This document shows, in pieces, positions 53,802-63,210 of a stretch of 64,000 bases of DNA. Within the stretch, counting starts at the first letter, position 1; every line of letters starts with the position of its first letter. A program made the translations under genes and the position numbers. The notes beneath the pieces are model-generated. The model worked only from the letters and a program-made list of their open reading frames with translations. It made no database searches and was not told the DNA's origin. Origin of the DNA: DATAES01 sp963721305 (lineage in GTDB: Bacteria; Actinomycetota; Acidimicrobiia; Acidimicrobiales; JACDCH01); contig CAVRIR010000005.1 in the NCBI GenBank assembly GCA_963721305.1, positions 744,001 through 808,000 of the forward strand. The letters run 5' to 3'.

Positions 53802-56800
53802 TCGTCGTCCTCCGTGAGCAGCGTGTGGGTGTCGAGACCGAGTGCGACGCGCAGCTGGTCGGCACCGAGGTCGTCGAGCGAGCTCGACTTCGGAAGGACG
53901 AGATCGGCGATCTGGCGCTTGCCCGCCACCACGTCCTCCACGCGTTCGTCGATCGTGCCCGGACACACCAGCCGGTGCGAGACCACCGTCTTGGTCTGAC
54001 CGATGCGCCATGCGCGGTCGCGGGCCTGGTCCTCCTTGGCCGGGTTCCACCAACGGTCGTAGAGCACGACGTGATTCGCGGCGGTGAGGTTGAGTCCCGT
54101 TCCGCCGGCGGTGAGCGACAGCACCAACGCGCCGGCGCCTTCGCCGGTCTGGAATTCCTTCACCAGCCGGTCACGCGCGCCGCGCGCGAGTCCGCCGTGG
54201 TAGCAGGCGATCGGTACGCCGGTGAGCTCGGTGAGATGCGAGGCGAGTCGCTTCCCCCACTCGCGCGAAGTGCGTGAAGATCAACATCCGCTCACCCGCG
54301 GCGAACACCGACTCGACGAGCTCCTCGAGTCGCGCCAACTTGCCCGAACGTCCAGCCAACGGGAGATCGTCGGACTGGTACGCCGCGGGATGGTTGCAGA
54401 TCTGCTTGAGCGCGGTGATGGCCGCGAGCACAGCACCCTTCTGTGGTTCGCGTTCCGGATCGGACGAGTTCGCTACGAGCGAGTCGAGCACCGCTTGATA
54501 GAGGCCGATCTGCTCGTGCGTCATCGTGCAGTGGTCGAGCTCGTCGATCCGGTCGGGCAGCTCGGCGGCGACGTCGGGCTCTGCCTTGGTGCGTCGGAAG
54601 ACGAGGATGCCGTTGAGCGCGCGCGAACGCGGCTTCACCGTCGCCGGTGAGCTGCGCCATGAACTGTGGGCGCGGGCCGACGAGTCCGGGATTGCAGAAG
54701 TCGAGGATCGACCACAGGTCGCCGAGGCCGTTCTCGATCGGCGTGCCCGTCAGCGCGAGGCGGCTGCGCGCCTGGATGCGTCGTAGCTGTTGACTCGTCT
54801 CGTTGGCCGAGTTCTTGATCGCCTGTGCCTCGTCGAGGATCACCCGTTGCCACGGCAGCTCGGCGAGCGCGTCGACGTCACGCACGGCAGTGCCGTACGT
54901 CGTGATCACGACATCGGCATCCGCGACCTCCGCGGCGATCTCGTCGGGCGCGGCGCGACCGGCGCCGTGATGGATGACCACACGAAGCGTCGGCGTGAAC
55001 CGCGCCGCTTCCGCGGCCCAGTTGCCGACCACGGCCGGCGGCGCGATCACGAGCGCGGGGTCGTCCGTCTTCGTCAGGGCGAGGTGTGCGAGCACTGTTG
55101 GCGTCTTGCCGAGGCCCATGTCGAGTGCGAGGCACCCTCCGAGGTCGACCGCGTCGAGGAACCCGAGCCACCCGAGTGCCTCGGCCTGGTAGATGCGCAG
55201 CTTGCCGACGAAGCCCTCCGGTTCGGTCACCGCTTCACGCGAGACCGACGAGGCCTTGTCGAGCAGGTCAGCAGCCCAGCCCTCACCTTCGACGAGCAGT
55301 CGCTCGCCGAGCGGCGAGCCTTCGAGGCCGACGGCGTGACGGAGGATCTCCGCGCCGGTCAGCTGTGTCGTCGACGCTCGCTCCGCGAGTGCGGCGGCGG
55401 CTTCTTTCAGATCGACCCGATCGAGCTCTACCCAGCGACCGCGTGACCGCACCAGTGGTCGGGCTTCGGTCGCGAGGCGCGTGACCTCCTCCGCGGTGAG
55501 CTGCACGTCGTCGAACACCGCGGACCAACGCACGTTGCTGAGCTGGCGTGCGCCTACCACGGTGTCGCCCGACGGCTCGACGAACATGCGCAGGCCCGGC
55601 TTCGGCTTGCGCCGCGACAACGACGGAACCCGAACCTCGAACCCCGCGGCCTCGAGCGACGCACCCGTGCGCGTCATAACGTCCCATGCTTCGTCCGTGC
55701 TCAGGTACACCTGGCCGCGACGCAACGCGCCGGCGCGCTGCAGTTCGGGAAGCAGACGTTCGAGCCGTGCGAGCTCGTCTGCCACCGGCTTCGTCGACTT
55801 GGTGGCGGACAGCGCGACCTCGACATCGACCAGCGCGCGCTGCGGACCGGGGCCGAGAACGGACAGGAACCACGCGCCGTCTCGATCGGGCGGGTCGAGC
55901 TGCACGACGAGTCGCGGACGCGACGAGCTCGTGACCGTCTTCGACCAGCGTTGGACACGATCAGCGATCTCGGAACCGGGACCCACCGGCGACGTGAACG
56001 ACGAACCGTCGAGCCGCGTGATGAACGACTCGCTGACGTCAGCCGCGCTTCGCACCCGCGGTGGCGGCGCCGGCAGCTCGAGCCGTCCGGCCGCTTGCGT
56101 GACGACCGCGTTGACGACTGCATTGATCACCTCGACGACGAGCGTGCGTGACGCGGTCGACAGCTGCGTCATCACGCGAACGGGACCGGGCATGATCGCG
56201 GCGAGGCGGTCGAGCGTGGCGTCGTCGAGCAGAGCCGCCTGCCAGCGCACCGCCATCTCGGCCGAGCGGTCGCCGCGGCGGACCGAACGCAACGTCGGAA
56301 CGACAGACCCACGGGCGACCTGCCGTACCGCGGTGAGGGCGACATGGCCGAGCCACCGGACGCTGGCCCCCACGCCGTCGCCGTCGAGTCCGCCTCCCAC
56401 CGCGGCGAGCCAACCGAGTGCGTCGGCCACCGGAATGGACACCGCTTCGGCCCGGGCACCGCTCGGCAGCGGCACGCCCCGGTGGACTCGCCAGCCGAGC
56501 GCAGGACCGCCGAGCGCCTCCAACCGGTCCGCCAGCTCCTCGTTGGTCGCGGGCTCGCTGTGCGGGCCGGCCGCCCAGACCACGACGTCGCCTTCGGACC
56601 ACGACGCTTGAAGGGGGCAACCCTGCTCTTCTTCGAGGTCATCGAGGTCCAGGTCGTCGTCCTCGCCCTCGTCGTCGTAACCGTGCAAGCGGTCATAGAC
56701 CCGCCGGAGCCCTTCGAGCTCCTGCGCGAAGTCGGCGATGACCTGGTCACGCTCCGGACCGTTGAGGTCGTGGACCGACTCGAGCCTGGCCTGCGCGTCC

Positions 56801-56937
56801 GCGAACAGGGCATCGAGCACGCGGCCTGACACGGCGTGATCCGCTTCGAGCAGGGCGAGGTCTGTGTCCGTGGCCCGCTCCTCAGCGGCGGCCCAGACCG
56901 CCGCCTCGAGGGCAACTGTGTCGATAGTGGGATTCAA
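53798..56937 (-). CDS. SNF2/RapA-type DEAD-like helicase (two frameshifts)
   Basis: A large ATP-dependent DNA translocase. An N-terminal region of about 570 residues with no obvious motif carries an acidic patch (DDEGEDDDLDLDDLEEE). The SNF2 ATPase domain follows: LRIYQAEALGWLGFLD, Walker A DMGLGKT, DVVITTYGT, DEAQAIKN and LTGTPIENGLGDLWSILDF. The rest is in two other frames: RALNGILVFRRTKAEP, then EWGKRLASHLTELTGVPIACYHGG and LSLTAGGTGLNLTAANHVVLYDRWWNPAKEDQA, RIGQTK (helicase C domain). Single-base deletions near 54618-54630 and 54268-54275 give one protein of about 1045 aa. Both breaks lie in GCGCG tracts, so sequence error is likely. Confidence 0.9.
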
Positions 56938-57096
56938 CTGATGTAGGCGCTCCTGAGCACCGGCTCACGCGTCGGGTGACGCTGAGATGTCCGTCGTGGC
57001 ATCCACGAGTGGTCCGGATCCGAACCCACTCACCGCCATCAACGACGGGACGCCGGTGGCCAGTGTATCGCTCTACGCGCGTGAGGCATGACCACC

Positions 57097-57131
57097 GTGC
57101 ATCGACGACGCCAGTGACGCTGTCGATGCAC
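57097..57131. terminator. Inverted repeat between the helicase and DUF1269 genes
   Basis: GTGCATCGAC (57097-57106) and GTCGATGCAC (57122-57131) form a 10-bp stem with a 15-nt loop in the 232-bp gap. On the minus strand it follows the DUF1269 gene stop (57170), so it may terminate that gene. There is no T-tract. Confidence 0.45.
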
Positions 57132-57169
57132 GATGGCCGGGCCCGCAAGGGGGGCGGATTGTCGCTGCG

Positions 57170-57703
57170 CTAGGTCTTGGCGTCGCCGGTCTCGTCGTCC
57201 GTCTCGTCGTCGCCGACCTCAGCGGCGACGGCGGCAGCGGCCTCGGCGCTCATCGCGTGCCTGGCGATCTTCTCGTAGCCCCGGAGGCCCTTTTCGAGCT
57301 GTGCGATCACGCGGTCCTCGGCGATGGCGATGATGGCGGAGGTGCCGGGCTCGAGGCTGTCGCCGATGGCCTTCAGATCGTCGTCCTTGAAGCCCTTGTC
57401 GCGGACCTTGCCCCAGATGCCGCCGCCACCGGCGCCGACGGCGGCCGAGGCGATGATCGACGGCGGGAAGATCAATCCGACGAGGCCCCCGGCGATCGCG
57501 CCCCGCTTCGCCCACTTCTTGCCACTCGGATCCGCAGTCTCCTCGAGGCGGACCTTGCCGTCGGAGCCGTGCACGATGACCGCGGCATCGATGAGGTCGA
57601 TCGATCCCTCGCGATCCATGGACTGGAAGTCCTTCAGAGCGTCACCGGCCTGCTTCTCGTCGTCGAAGCAGGCGACGAACATCTCCATCGTCGTCGTCGC
57701 CAT
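57170..57703 (-). CDS. DUF1269-like protein with glycine-zipper-type membrane segment
   Basis: A 177-aa protein. The N-terminal domain is TTTMEMFVACFDDEKQAGDALKDFQSMDREGSIDLIDAAVIVHGSDGK, the central segment KRGAIAGGLVGLIFPPSIIASAAVGAGGGGIWG is hydrophobic and Gly-rich, and the C-terminal domain is SLEPGTSAIIAIAEDRVIAQLEKGL, the usual DUF1269 order. ATG 57703 (MATTTME) is preferred: GGAGG at 57712-57716 is 8 nt upstream, while ATG 57709 is only 2 nt from it. The acidic Ala/Asp-rich tail is typical. The family is linked to general stress proteins, but function is unproven. Confidence 0.85.
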   Translation of the reverse strand: MATTTMEMFVACFDDEKQAGDALKDFQSMDREGSIDLIDAAVIVHGSDGKVRLEETADPSGKKWAKRGAIAGGLVGLIFPPSIIASAAVGAGGGGIWGKVRDKGFKDDDLKAIGDSLEPGTSAIIAIAEDRVIAQLEKGLRGYEKIARHAMSAEAAAAVAAEVGDDETDDETGDAKT

Positions 57704-57808
57704 CCACATCACCTCCGGCACCGACGCTCCCACGACCGCGGGCGATCAGACATCACCCGTTCGGGATGAATCTGCCCCGCTTACACTTTCCCGCCGCCCG
57801 CACTTCGT

Positions 57809-57917
57809 CACATTGATGGCTGACCGACCGAATGTGGTGGCTGGGTCGACACAGAACCGTGCGCGCTGACTTCTGGGTCGTCTGAGCCACCGATCCGGTG
57901 GCTCAGCATTCACAGAA
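57809..57917. repeat. Paired palindromic repeat element, copy 2 (inverted relative to copy 1)
   Basis: 57809-57856 (48 bp) matches the reverse complement of unit B at 16428-16475, including CACATTGATGGCTGA. 57871-57917 (47 bp) matches unit A at 16367-16413, sharing GTCTGAGCCACCGATCC and TCACAGAA. The units are again 14 bp apart. The inner stem of the second unit is GAGCCACCG/CGGTGGCTC, 9 bp with a 3-nt loop. It lies downstream of the MFS gene and upstream of the DUF1269 gene. Confidence 0.85.
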
Positions 57918-57926
57918 CGGAGGACG

Positions 57927-59564
57927 TCATGAGCGCGCATCCGCTGCCGTTCCGCCCGGCTGCACCGTCGGTATCCGCTCAGTGAACGCGAGCGCGAGCA
58001 GCGCGAGAACCGCAAGTACCGTCAAGGACGCTCGCAGTCCTCGCAGCCGCGCGTCCGAGTAGTCCTGCACGATCGCGTTCTGCGCGTCGACCGGAACATG
58101 CGACTGGTCGAGTTGCGTGCGGAGCTGCTGGTCGGAGACGAACGGGATCCCCGCCGAGAGCTCGACCTTCGCCTGGTTCGCGAGGTCCTGCGGCACCGCG
58201 GGGTTCGCTTGGACGTTCGTGAAGAATGCCGCGGAGAGCCCGGAGATGAGAACGGCTCCGGCCAGCGCGGTGCCCACCGAGGCACCGAGATTCGTGAGTG
58301 TGTTCTGCACGCCACCGATCTCGCCGCTCTGCTCGTCGGGAACGGACGACACTGTCACGCTCCCGAGTTGTGAGGCGAGCGCGCCGACGCCGAGCCCCGC
58401 GAGCAGCATCGGCCACGTAACGATCTCCGGTCCGGCACCTGCCTCGAGCGCGGCGATCATCACGACGATGCCGGCGAACAGCGCGAGGAAACCGACCCGC
58501 ACGACACGCCGAGGCGACGCCCGCGGGAACAGCCGCGGCACGCCTGTCGCCGCGAGCAACAGTGTGATCGACAGCGGCAGCAGTCGGACACCGGTCGCGA
58601 TCGCCGACAGTCCGAGCGCGACGGACAGGAAGAGCGGCACCGTGAAGAACAGTCCGGCTTGCAGGAGATATTGGAAGAAGAACGCGACCAGTCCGCCCCG
58701 GAGTGTCTCGTTGCGCAGCATCTTCGGATCGAACAACGCGCCGCGTCCGGCGTCGAGCCGTCGGCGTTCCCAGTGAAGGAAGAGGTACAGGACGAACGCG
58801 CCGGCCAGCACCAGCCAGATCACCGGCGAGAGACCGAGCCACTGCGGTGCGTTCGACTTCGGTTGGATGAACCCCCACGTCCCCGAACGAAGGACGCCGT
58901 ACACGAGCAGGCCGAGTCCGAGCGCCGAGAGCAGTGTTCCGACGTAGTCGAGCTCCACGCCTAGCTCGGGAGGCGTGTCTGCCATGCGCCGTGTCAGCAC
59001 GAGGATCACCATCACGACCAATACTTCGCCGGCGAACACCAGCCGCCACGACAGATAGGTCGTGAACAGTCCGCCGATGAGGGGACCAGCAGCCACGGCG
59101 ATAGCGCCGGCAGAGGCGACCAACCCGTACGCGCGGGGACGTTCGTTGCGCGCGAAGTTGGACGCGACGAGCGCAACGATCGCCGGAAGGATGAGCGCGG
59201 CTCCGACGCCTTCCAAGAACGACCACCCGAAGAGAAGCACCGGAAGGTTCGGTGCGATCGATGTCGTGAATGAACCGCAGCCGTAGATCACGCACCCGAT
59301 CGCGAACGCCCGCTTGCGTCCCCACACCTGTCCCAACTTGCCGCCGGTGATCATCAGTGCGGCCATGACGAGTGTGTAGAAGGTGATGGCCGTCTGGATG
59401 CCGGTCACGGTCGTACCCACGTCCGCGGCGACCGTGGCGATCGAGACGTTCATGACCGAGCTGTCGAGAGTCATGAGGAACTGCCCGGACGCAAGTGTGA
59501 GCAACACGGTCCCGGACGAGGTCCGCCCGCCGACCGTGGTGATCTCTCCCTCGACACCGGTCAT
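57927..59564 (-). CDS. DHA2-family MFS drug exporter (EmrB/QacA-like, 14 TMS)
   Basis: A 545-aa protein with fourteen hydrophobic segments. Motifs include LDSSVMNVSIATVAADVGTT (motif D1 region), GGKLGQVWGRKRAFAIGC (motif A, between helices 2 and 3), GPLIGGLFTTYLSWRLVF (motif C) and a long cytosolic/central segment around WERRRLDAGRGALFDPKMLR. These define proton-driven multidrug export of the DHA2 group; the substrate is unknown. It is divergent from the small zinc-ribbon-like gene (110 bp). No adjacent TetR regulator is visible. Confidence 0.93.
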   Translation of the reverse strand: MTGVEGEITTVGGRTSSGTVLLTLASGQFLMTLDSSVMNVSIATVAADVGTTVTGIQTAITFYTLVMAALMITGGKLGQVWGRKRAFAIGCVIYGCGSFTTSIAPNLPVLLFGWSFLEGVGAALILPAIVALVASNFARNERPRAYGLVASAGAIAVAAGPLIGGLFTTYLSWRLVFAGEVLVVMVILVLTRRMADTPPELGVELDYVGTLLSALGLGLLVYGVLRSGTWGFIQPKSNAPQWLGLSPVIWLVLAGAFVLYLFLHWERRRLDAGRGALFDPKMLRNETLRGGLVAFFFQYLLQAGLFFTVPLFLSVALGLSAIATGVRLLPLSITLLLAATGVPRLFPRASPRRVVRVGFLALFAGIVVMIAALEAGAGPEIVTWPMLLAGLGVGALASQLGSVTVSSVPDEQSGEIGGVQNTLTNLGASVGTALAGAVLISGLSAAFFTNVQANPAVPQDLANQAKVELSAGIPFVSDQQLRTQLDQSHVPVDAQNAIVQDYSDARLRGLRASLTVLAVLALLALAFTERIPTVQPGGTAADARS

Positions 59565-59674
59565 GCCGAGAGTTCACTCCACCCGGCATCGCAGATGCGT
59601 GACCATCGATCGATGACTGCGGGCACCGATCGAACAGGTAGCGTTCCGGTGCCGTCGAACAGCGGAGGATCGGC

Positions 59675-59884
59675 ATGGACGAGACGACGACGATCTGCCC
59701 CAAGTGTGGGCTTCCCATCGGCCGCGGCCCGGCGAACGCGGCGATGTGGACTCCGGAGATCAAAGGCGTCGAGGTCTGTGGATGCCCGACCGAAGAGGTG
59801 CAGCAACGGCAACACGCCGACGAGTTGCTGCACGACCTCGACGACCTGGAGAAGGAGCTGAAGCACCTCAAGCACGAGGACTGA
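59675..59884 (+). CDS. Small Cys-containing protein (zinc-ribbon-like), 69 aa
   Basis: ATG 59675 encodes TTTICPKCGLPIG at the N-terminus and VEVCGCPTEEV in the middle: four Cys in CxxC...CxC arrangement, suggesting a small zinc site. The C-terminus is a charged helix (RQHADELLHDLDDLEKELKHLKHED) likely to form a coiled coil. Codon bias is normal. Function is unknown. Confidence 0.7.
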   Translation: MDETTTICPKCGLPIGRGPANAAMWTPEIKGVEVCGCPTEEVQQRQHADELLHDLDDLEKELKHLKHED

Positions 59885-59948
59885 CGCCTCAGCTTCAGGA
59901 GATCTCAGCGTCCCGCCATGCCCGGCCCAGGACGGCAGCCCGCGCGCC

Positions 59949-59996
59949 GACCTGACCGAGCGCGAGCTGGACGTCCTCCGGCTCATCGAGCGAAGC
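59949..59996 (+). pseudogene. Possible remnant of a LuxR-type HTH domain
   Basis: Translation from 59949 reads DLTERELDVLRLIERS, which matches the start of LuxR/NarL helix-turn-helix domains (LTxRExEVLxLI). The sequence before and after does not continue the domain in any frame, and there is no start codon in context. It lies in the 167-bp gap before the acyl-CoA dehydrogenase gene. It could be chance, but the match is unusually good. Confidence 0.35.
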
Positions 59997-60051
59997 CCCT
60001 GCTCGCCCACGAGCACGGGCTGGTGCCGCCGGGTCCTCCTAGACTTCGCGC

Positions 60052-61425
60052 ATGCCATGGGATTTCTCCACTGAACCGGAGTTCCAGAAGAAGCTCGACT
60101 GGGTCGAAGAGTTCTGCCGGGAGGAGATCGAACCTCTCGAGTACGTCTTCCCCTACGCGGTGCGCTCGAAGGAACCGAAGATCCGTGAGCTCGTCAAAGG
60201 CCTGCAGGACCAGATCAAGGAACAGGGTCTGTGGGCGCTGTTCCTCGATGAGGAGCTCGGCGGTCCGGGGTACGGCCAGCTGAAGCTCGGTCTGCTCAAC
60301 GAGGTGATCGGGCGCTATCCGTCTGCGCCGCAGGTATTCGGCGCCGCCGCGCCCGACACCGGCAACATGGAGATGCTCGCCGCGTACGGCACCGAGGAGC
60401 AGAAGGAGCGTTGGCTGACGCCGATGCTCGACCAAGAGCTCTGGTCGGCCTACTCGATGACCGAGCCGCAGGGCGGATCAGATCCGAACCTGTTCCGGAC
60501 GCACGCGACGCGCGACGGCGACGAGTGGGTGATCAACGGCGAGAAGTGGTTCACCAGCGCCGGACGCGTGGCAGACATCTTGTTCGTGATGTGCACCAAC
60601 GGCATGTTCGTCGTGCCACGCGAGACGCCGGGCGTCGAGATCATGCCCGAGCCGCGCAACCACAACCACATCATCTACAACGACGTCCGCATTCCCCTCG
60701 ATCATCTGCTCGGACCGGAGGACGGCGCGAAGGTGCTCGCACAGCGCCGGCTCGGTGGTGGTCGAATCCACCACGCCATGCGCACCATCGCGCAGTGCAA
60801 GTTGGCGTTCGACATGATGTGCGAGCGTGCGCTGAGCCGCGAGTCGCACGGCAAGATCATCGCCGAACATCAGATGGTGCAGGAGAAGATCGCCGACTCG
60901 TACGCGTCGATCCGAATGCTGCGGCTCTTCGTCCTCGAAACCGCGTGGAAGATCGACAACACGAGCACGCAGGAGTGTCGTACCGACATCGCGGCGGTGA
61001 AGTACACGATGGCGAAGGTGCTGCGCGAAGTGTCGTTCAACGCGTTGCACATCCTCGGGTCGCTCGGCACGACCGACCTCACACCGATCCAGGCGATGTA
61101 CGCGGCCGCGCCGACCATGGGTATCGCCGACGGCGTCGACGAGGTCCACAAGGCCACGGTCGCTCGCAACGTGTTGAAGGACTACCGCCCGCACGACGGT
61201 TACTGGCCCACGGAGTACTTCCCGGCCAAGCGCGAGAGGGCGTGGGAGAAGTTCGAGCCGAAGTTCGAAGCGGATCCTCAGTTGCGTGAGATGGCCGAGG
61301 CGTACGCGAAGTACCTGTTCGCGCCGGCGGTAGTCAGCGGTTCGAGTCGTTCCGCGCCATCTCGATCGCCATGCACATGCTGTACGGGTTGTCGGTGTAC
61401 TGACCGAAGGGCGGGCATCTCGTGA
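60052..61425 (+). CDS. Acyl-CoA dehydrogenase (3' end uncertain)
   Basis: FAD-dependent enzyme that oxidises acyl-CoA at the alpha-beta bond. Family motifs include YSMTEPQGGSDPNLF (substrate/FAD site), GDEWVINGEKWFTSAG, PRNHNHIIYNDVRIP, RRLGGGRIHHAMRTIAQCKLAFDMMCERAL and HILGSLGTTDLTPIQAMY. The frame as read ends at 61425 with about 30 Cys/Ser/Arg-rich residues that do not resemble the family and overlap the convergent gene by 92 bp. Removing one base near 61322-61326 would end the protein at TAG 61331-61333, just before the convergent gene stop, which is more plausible (about 426 aa). The catalytic base position and substrate length are not assigned. Confidence 0.88.
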   Translation: MPWDFSTEPEFQKKLDWVEEFCREEIEPLEYVFPYAVRSKEPKIRELVKGLQDQIKEQGLWALFLDEELGGPGYGQLKLGLLNEVIGRYPSAPQVFGAAAPDTGNMEMLAAYGTEEQKERWLTPMLDQELWSAYSMTEPQGGSDPNLFRTHATRDGDEWVINGEKWFTSAGRVADILFVMCTNGMFVVPRETPGVEIMPEPRNHNHIIYNDVRIPLDHLLGPEDGAKVLAQRRLGGGRIHHAMRTIAQCKLAFDMMCERALSRESHGKIIAEHQMVQEKIADSYASIRMLRLFVLETAWKIDNTSTQECRTDIAAVKYTMAKVLREVSFNALHILGSLGTTDLTPIQAMYAAAPTMGIADGVDEVHKATVARNVLKDYRPHDGYWPTEYFPAKRERAWEKFEPKFEADPQLREMAEAYAKYLFAPAVVSGSSRSAPSRSPCTCCTGCRCTDRRAGIS

Positions 61426-62122
61426 AGCCCGCCTTCGCGTACATCGCGCGCGCCGGTCGGTAGGCGTCCATCGTGCCGGTCTCGAGGCTGACCCGCTCGT
61501 AGCCGCGGGACTCGGCGACATCGAGGAGGTGGCTGAGCATCTGCTCGCCTATCCCCTGGCGCCGCGCCGCCTCGGTCGTGTGCATCGACTTGAGCTCGCC
61601 GTTTGTGTCGTCGAGGTGCTTCAGCGCGCCGACACCGAGCAACGTGCCCTCTGGATCGCGCGCGCTGAAGAACGTGACCGCAGGATCGAGCAGTCCGTCG
61701 ATGTCGAGCGCGTGGACGTGTTCTTCGGGCGAGAACTCGTACGAGAACTCGAGATGACGTTCGAGCAGCGCTCGCACGTCATCGGTCCTCGGATCGTCGA
61801 CCGCGATCACGACGCCCACCGCGACGCACGGTATCGCCGTGCATGGCCGTGATCCCGATCGCAGCCCGACGCGTGCGGCACGGGTCACGGCGTCGAGACC
61901 TTGCCGGTCGAGGATCGAGTCGGCCAGGCACAGCGCCACGGATGTGTCGTCGGTCCACTCGCCGGGCTTCAGCCCGAACGGCCCACCGCCCACCATGTCG
62001 TCGATCGGCGTGACGGCTCCCGGCGCCTTGAACTCGAGCGTTGTGCCGACCGCGTCGCCACACGCGAGCCCGAGGAGGGCGCCCCGAGCGCGATCCCGGC
62101 CGGAAGCGTCGAAGTACCTCAT
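61334..62122 (-). CDS. Chimera: truncated ADP-ribosylglycohydrolase N-terminus joined to a GNAT acetyltransferase
   Basis: Residues about 8-75 (RDRARGALLGLACGDAVGTTLEF, GEWTDDTSVALCLADSIL) are the first part of an ADP-ribosylglycohydrolase, including the TDDT metal-binding motif, but the other 200 or more residues are missing. After a short junction, residues about 105-258 are a complete GNAT domain (DPEGTLLGVGALKHL, LKSMHTTEAARRQGIGEQMLSHLLDVAESRGYERVSLETG, YAKAGFTRCPPFGQY). GTG 61810 (IAVDDPRTDD) would be a natural start for a free GNAT protein of about 158 aa. Deletion between two former neighbours is the simplest explanation; only the acetyltransferase is likely to be functional. Confidence 0.8.
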   Translation of the reverse strand: MRYFDASGRDRARGALLGLACGDAVGTTLEFKAPGAVTPIDDMVGGGPFGLKPGEWTDDTSVALCLADSILDRQGLDAVTRAARVGLRSGSRPCTAIPCVAVGVVIAVDDPRTDDVRALLERHLEFSYEFSPEEHVHALDIDGLLDPAVTFFSARDPEGTLLGVGALKHLDDTNGELKSMHTTEAARRQGIGEQMLSHLLDVAESRGYERVSLETGTMDAYRPARAMYAKAGFTRCPPFGQYTDNPYSMCMAIEMARNDSNR

Positions 62123-62196
62123 GCCTTCCGACCGTACAGAGGGGGGTGTGACAGTGAGCCGGGGACCGACCCGCAGCTAGAGTGGTTCGGCTACTT

Positions 62197-62269
62197 GGCC
62201 CCATCGTCTAGTGGCCTAGGACACCACCCTCTCAAGGTGGCGGCACGGGTTCGAATCCCGTTGGGGCTG
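62197..62269 (+). tRNA. tRNA-Glu (anticodon CTC)
   Basis: All four arms are visible. The acceptor stem pairs GGCCCCA with TGGGGCT (first pair G-T). The D arm is GTCTAGTGGCCTAGGAC, the anticodon arm is CCACC-CTCTCAA-GGTGG with anticodon CTC, and the T arm is ACGGG-TTCGAAT-CCCGT. CCA is not encoded. A tyrosine-recombinase gene begins its 3' end 14 bp further on, a common tRNA integration context. Confidence 0.95.
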
Positions 62270-62282
62270 CTGGCATCGCGGC

Positions 62283-62920
62283 CTACGACGCCGGTTTCGT
62301 GCCCTCCGAGTGCCCTAACTTTTCGGCCAGGTCCACCACCGGTGCGCTCGGACGAAGCTCGGCCAATGCCTCCGCGATCACTTGATCGCGCTCTCTGGTG
62401 GCACGGACGTAACGCATCGCGGAGTGAGGAGTGGCGTGGCCCATTCGGTGCATGAGCTCGGCCAACGTCGCGCCCGTCGTGGCCGCCAGCGTGTTCGCGG
62501 ATATGGCGAAGATCGTGCAGTGTCAGATCCGGCCGTCCCGCCGCTGCACGAGCGCGACGGAACGCTGTCCCGAGCAGACGAGAACCGAGCGGCGCGCCCT
62601 TCTCGCCGGTAAACACCAGCGCGTCGCCCTCCGACCCGACGAAGCGAGCAAGGTGCGTCTCGACGTCGGCTGCAATCGACGACGGGAACGTCACCGTCCT
62701 TCGCCCTGCCGTGGTCTTCGGTCCTTGGACGACGACGCCCTTGCCGCGGATGTGGTGAACGGGTCTGGTTCACGGACACGGTGCGATGGATGAGATCGAA
62801 GTCGCAGTAGTTCACTCCGGCCTTCACCGCTTCGATCCCTCCCGGTTCTGCTTCGTAGAAATCGCGAACCTTCGCCAGTAGCTCCGGTGTTACTTGGCGG
62901 CGACGGCGCGCTGTCTTCAC
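62283..62920 (-). pseudogene. Tyrosine recombinase (integrase) remnant next to tRNA-Glu, N-terminally replaced and frameshifted
   Basis: The catalytic half is recognisable across three frames: CDFDLIHRTVSVNQT; VHHIRGKGVVVQGPKTTAGRRTVTFP, GDALVFTGEKGAPLG and LTLHDLRH (Arg and His of the active site); TLAATTGATLAELMHRMGHATPHSAMRYVRA (His, Gly-His and the nucleophilic Tyr). One extra base near 62770 and one near 62525 account for the frame changes. The N-terminus (KTARRRRQVTPELLAKVRDFYEAEPGG) does not belong to integrases and looks like the start of another gene, so the N-terminal arm-binding domain has been lost. It is probably the relic of an element integrated at the tRNA. Confidence 0.75.
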
Positions 62921-63159
62921 GCTCTCGTAGCGCTCACGGCGTCGCGACTGATGACCTCCTTGAAGTCATCAGCCGACGCGCCCGTCGCATCGGCCTCGGT
63001 GTAGCCGCGATTCGGTGTTATCTCCTGCGCCTCGATCTTGAGGCGATCTCGCGCCTCGATCAACGTCGAGCCGAGCTCGCCAAGCTGCGTATCGCGGTAT
63101 CGACAATGGAAGCTCGAACGTGAGCTTTGCGCTCGGGAAACGACCAGTACCATAAGCAT
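62917..63159 (-). CDS. Hypothetical 80-aa protein in the integration-site region
   Basis: A short frame reads RYRDTQLGELGSTLIEARDRLKIEAQEI and ends KEVISRDAVSATRA. Base composition here is less GC-rich than the rest of the window, consistent with transferred DNA. The stop overlaps the start of the integrase remnant. No family is recognised, and the frame may itself be a fragment. Confidence 0.35.
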   Translation of the reverse strand: MLMVLVVSRAQSSRSSFHCRYRDTQLGELGSTLIEARDRLKIEAQEITPNRGYTEADATGASADDFKEVISRDAVSATRA

Positions 63160-63210
63160 CGGCGTAAGACATGACCGTCACGGCGGCCAACCAGAACATT
63201 GAGGCCCGAA

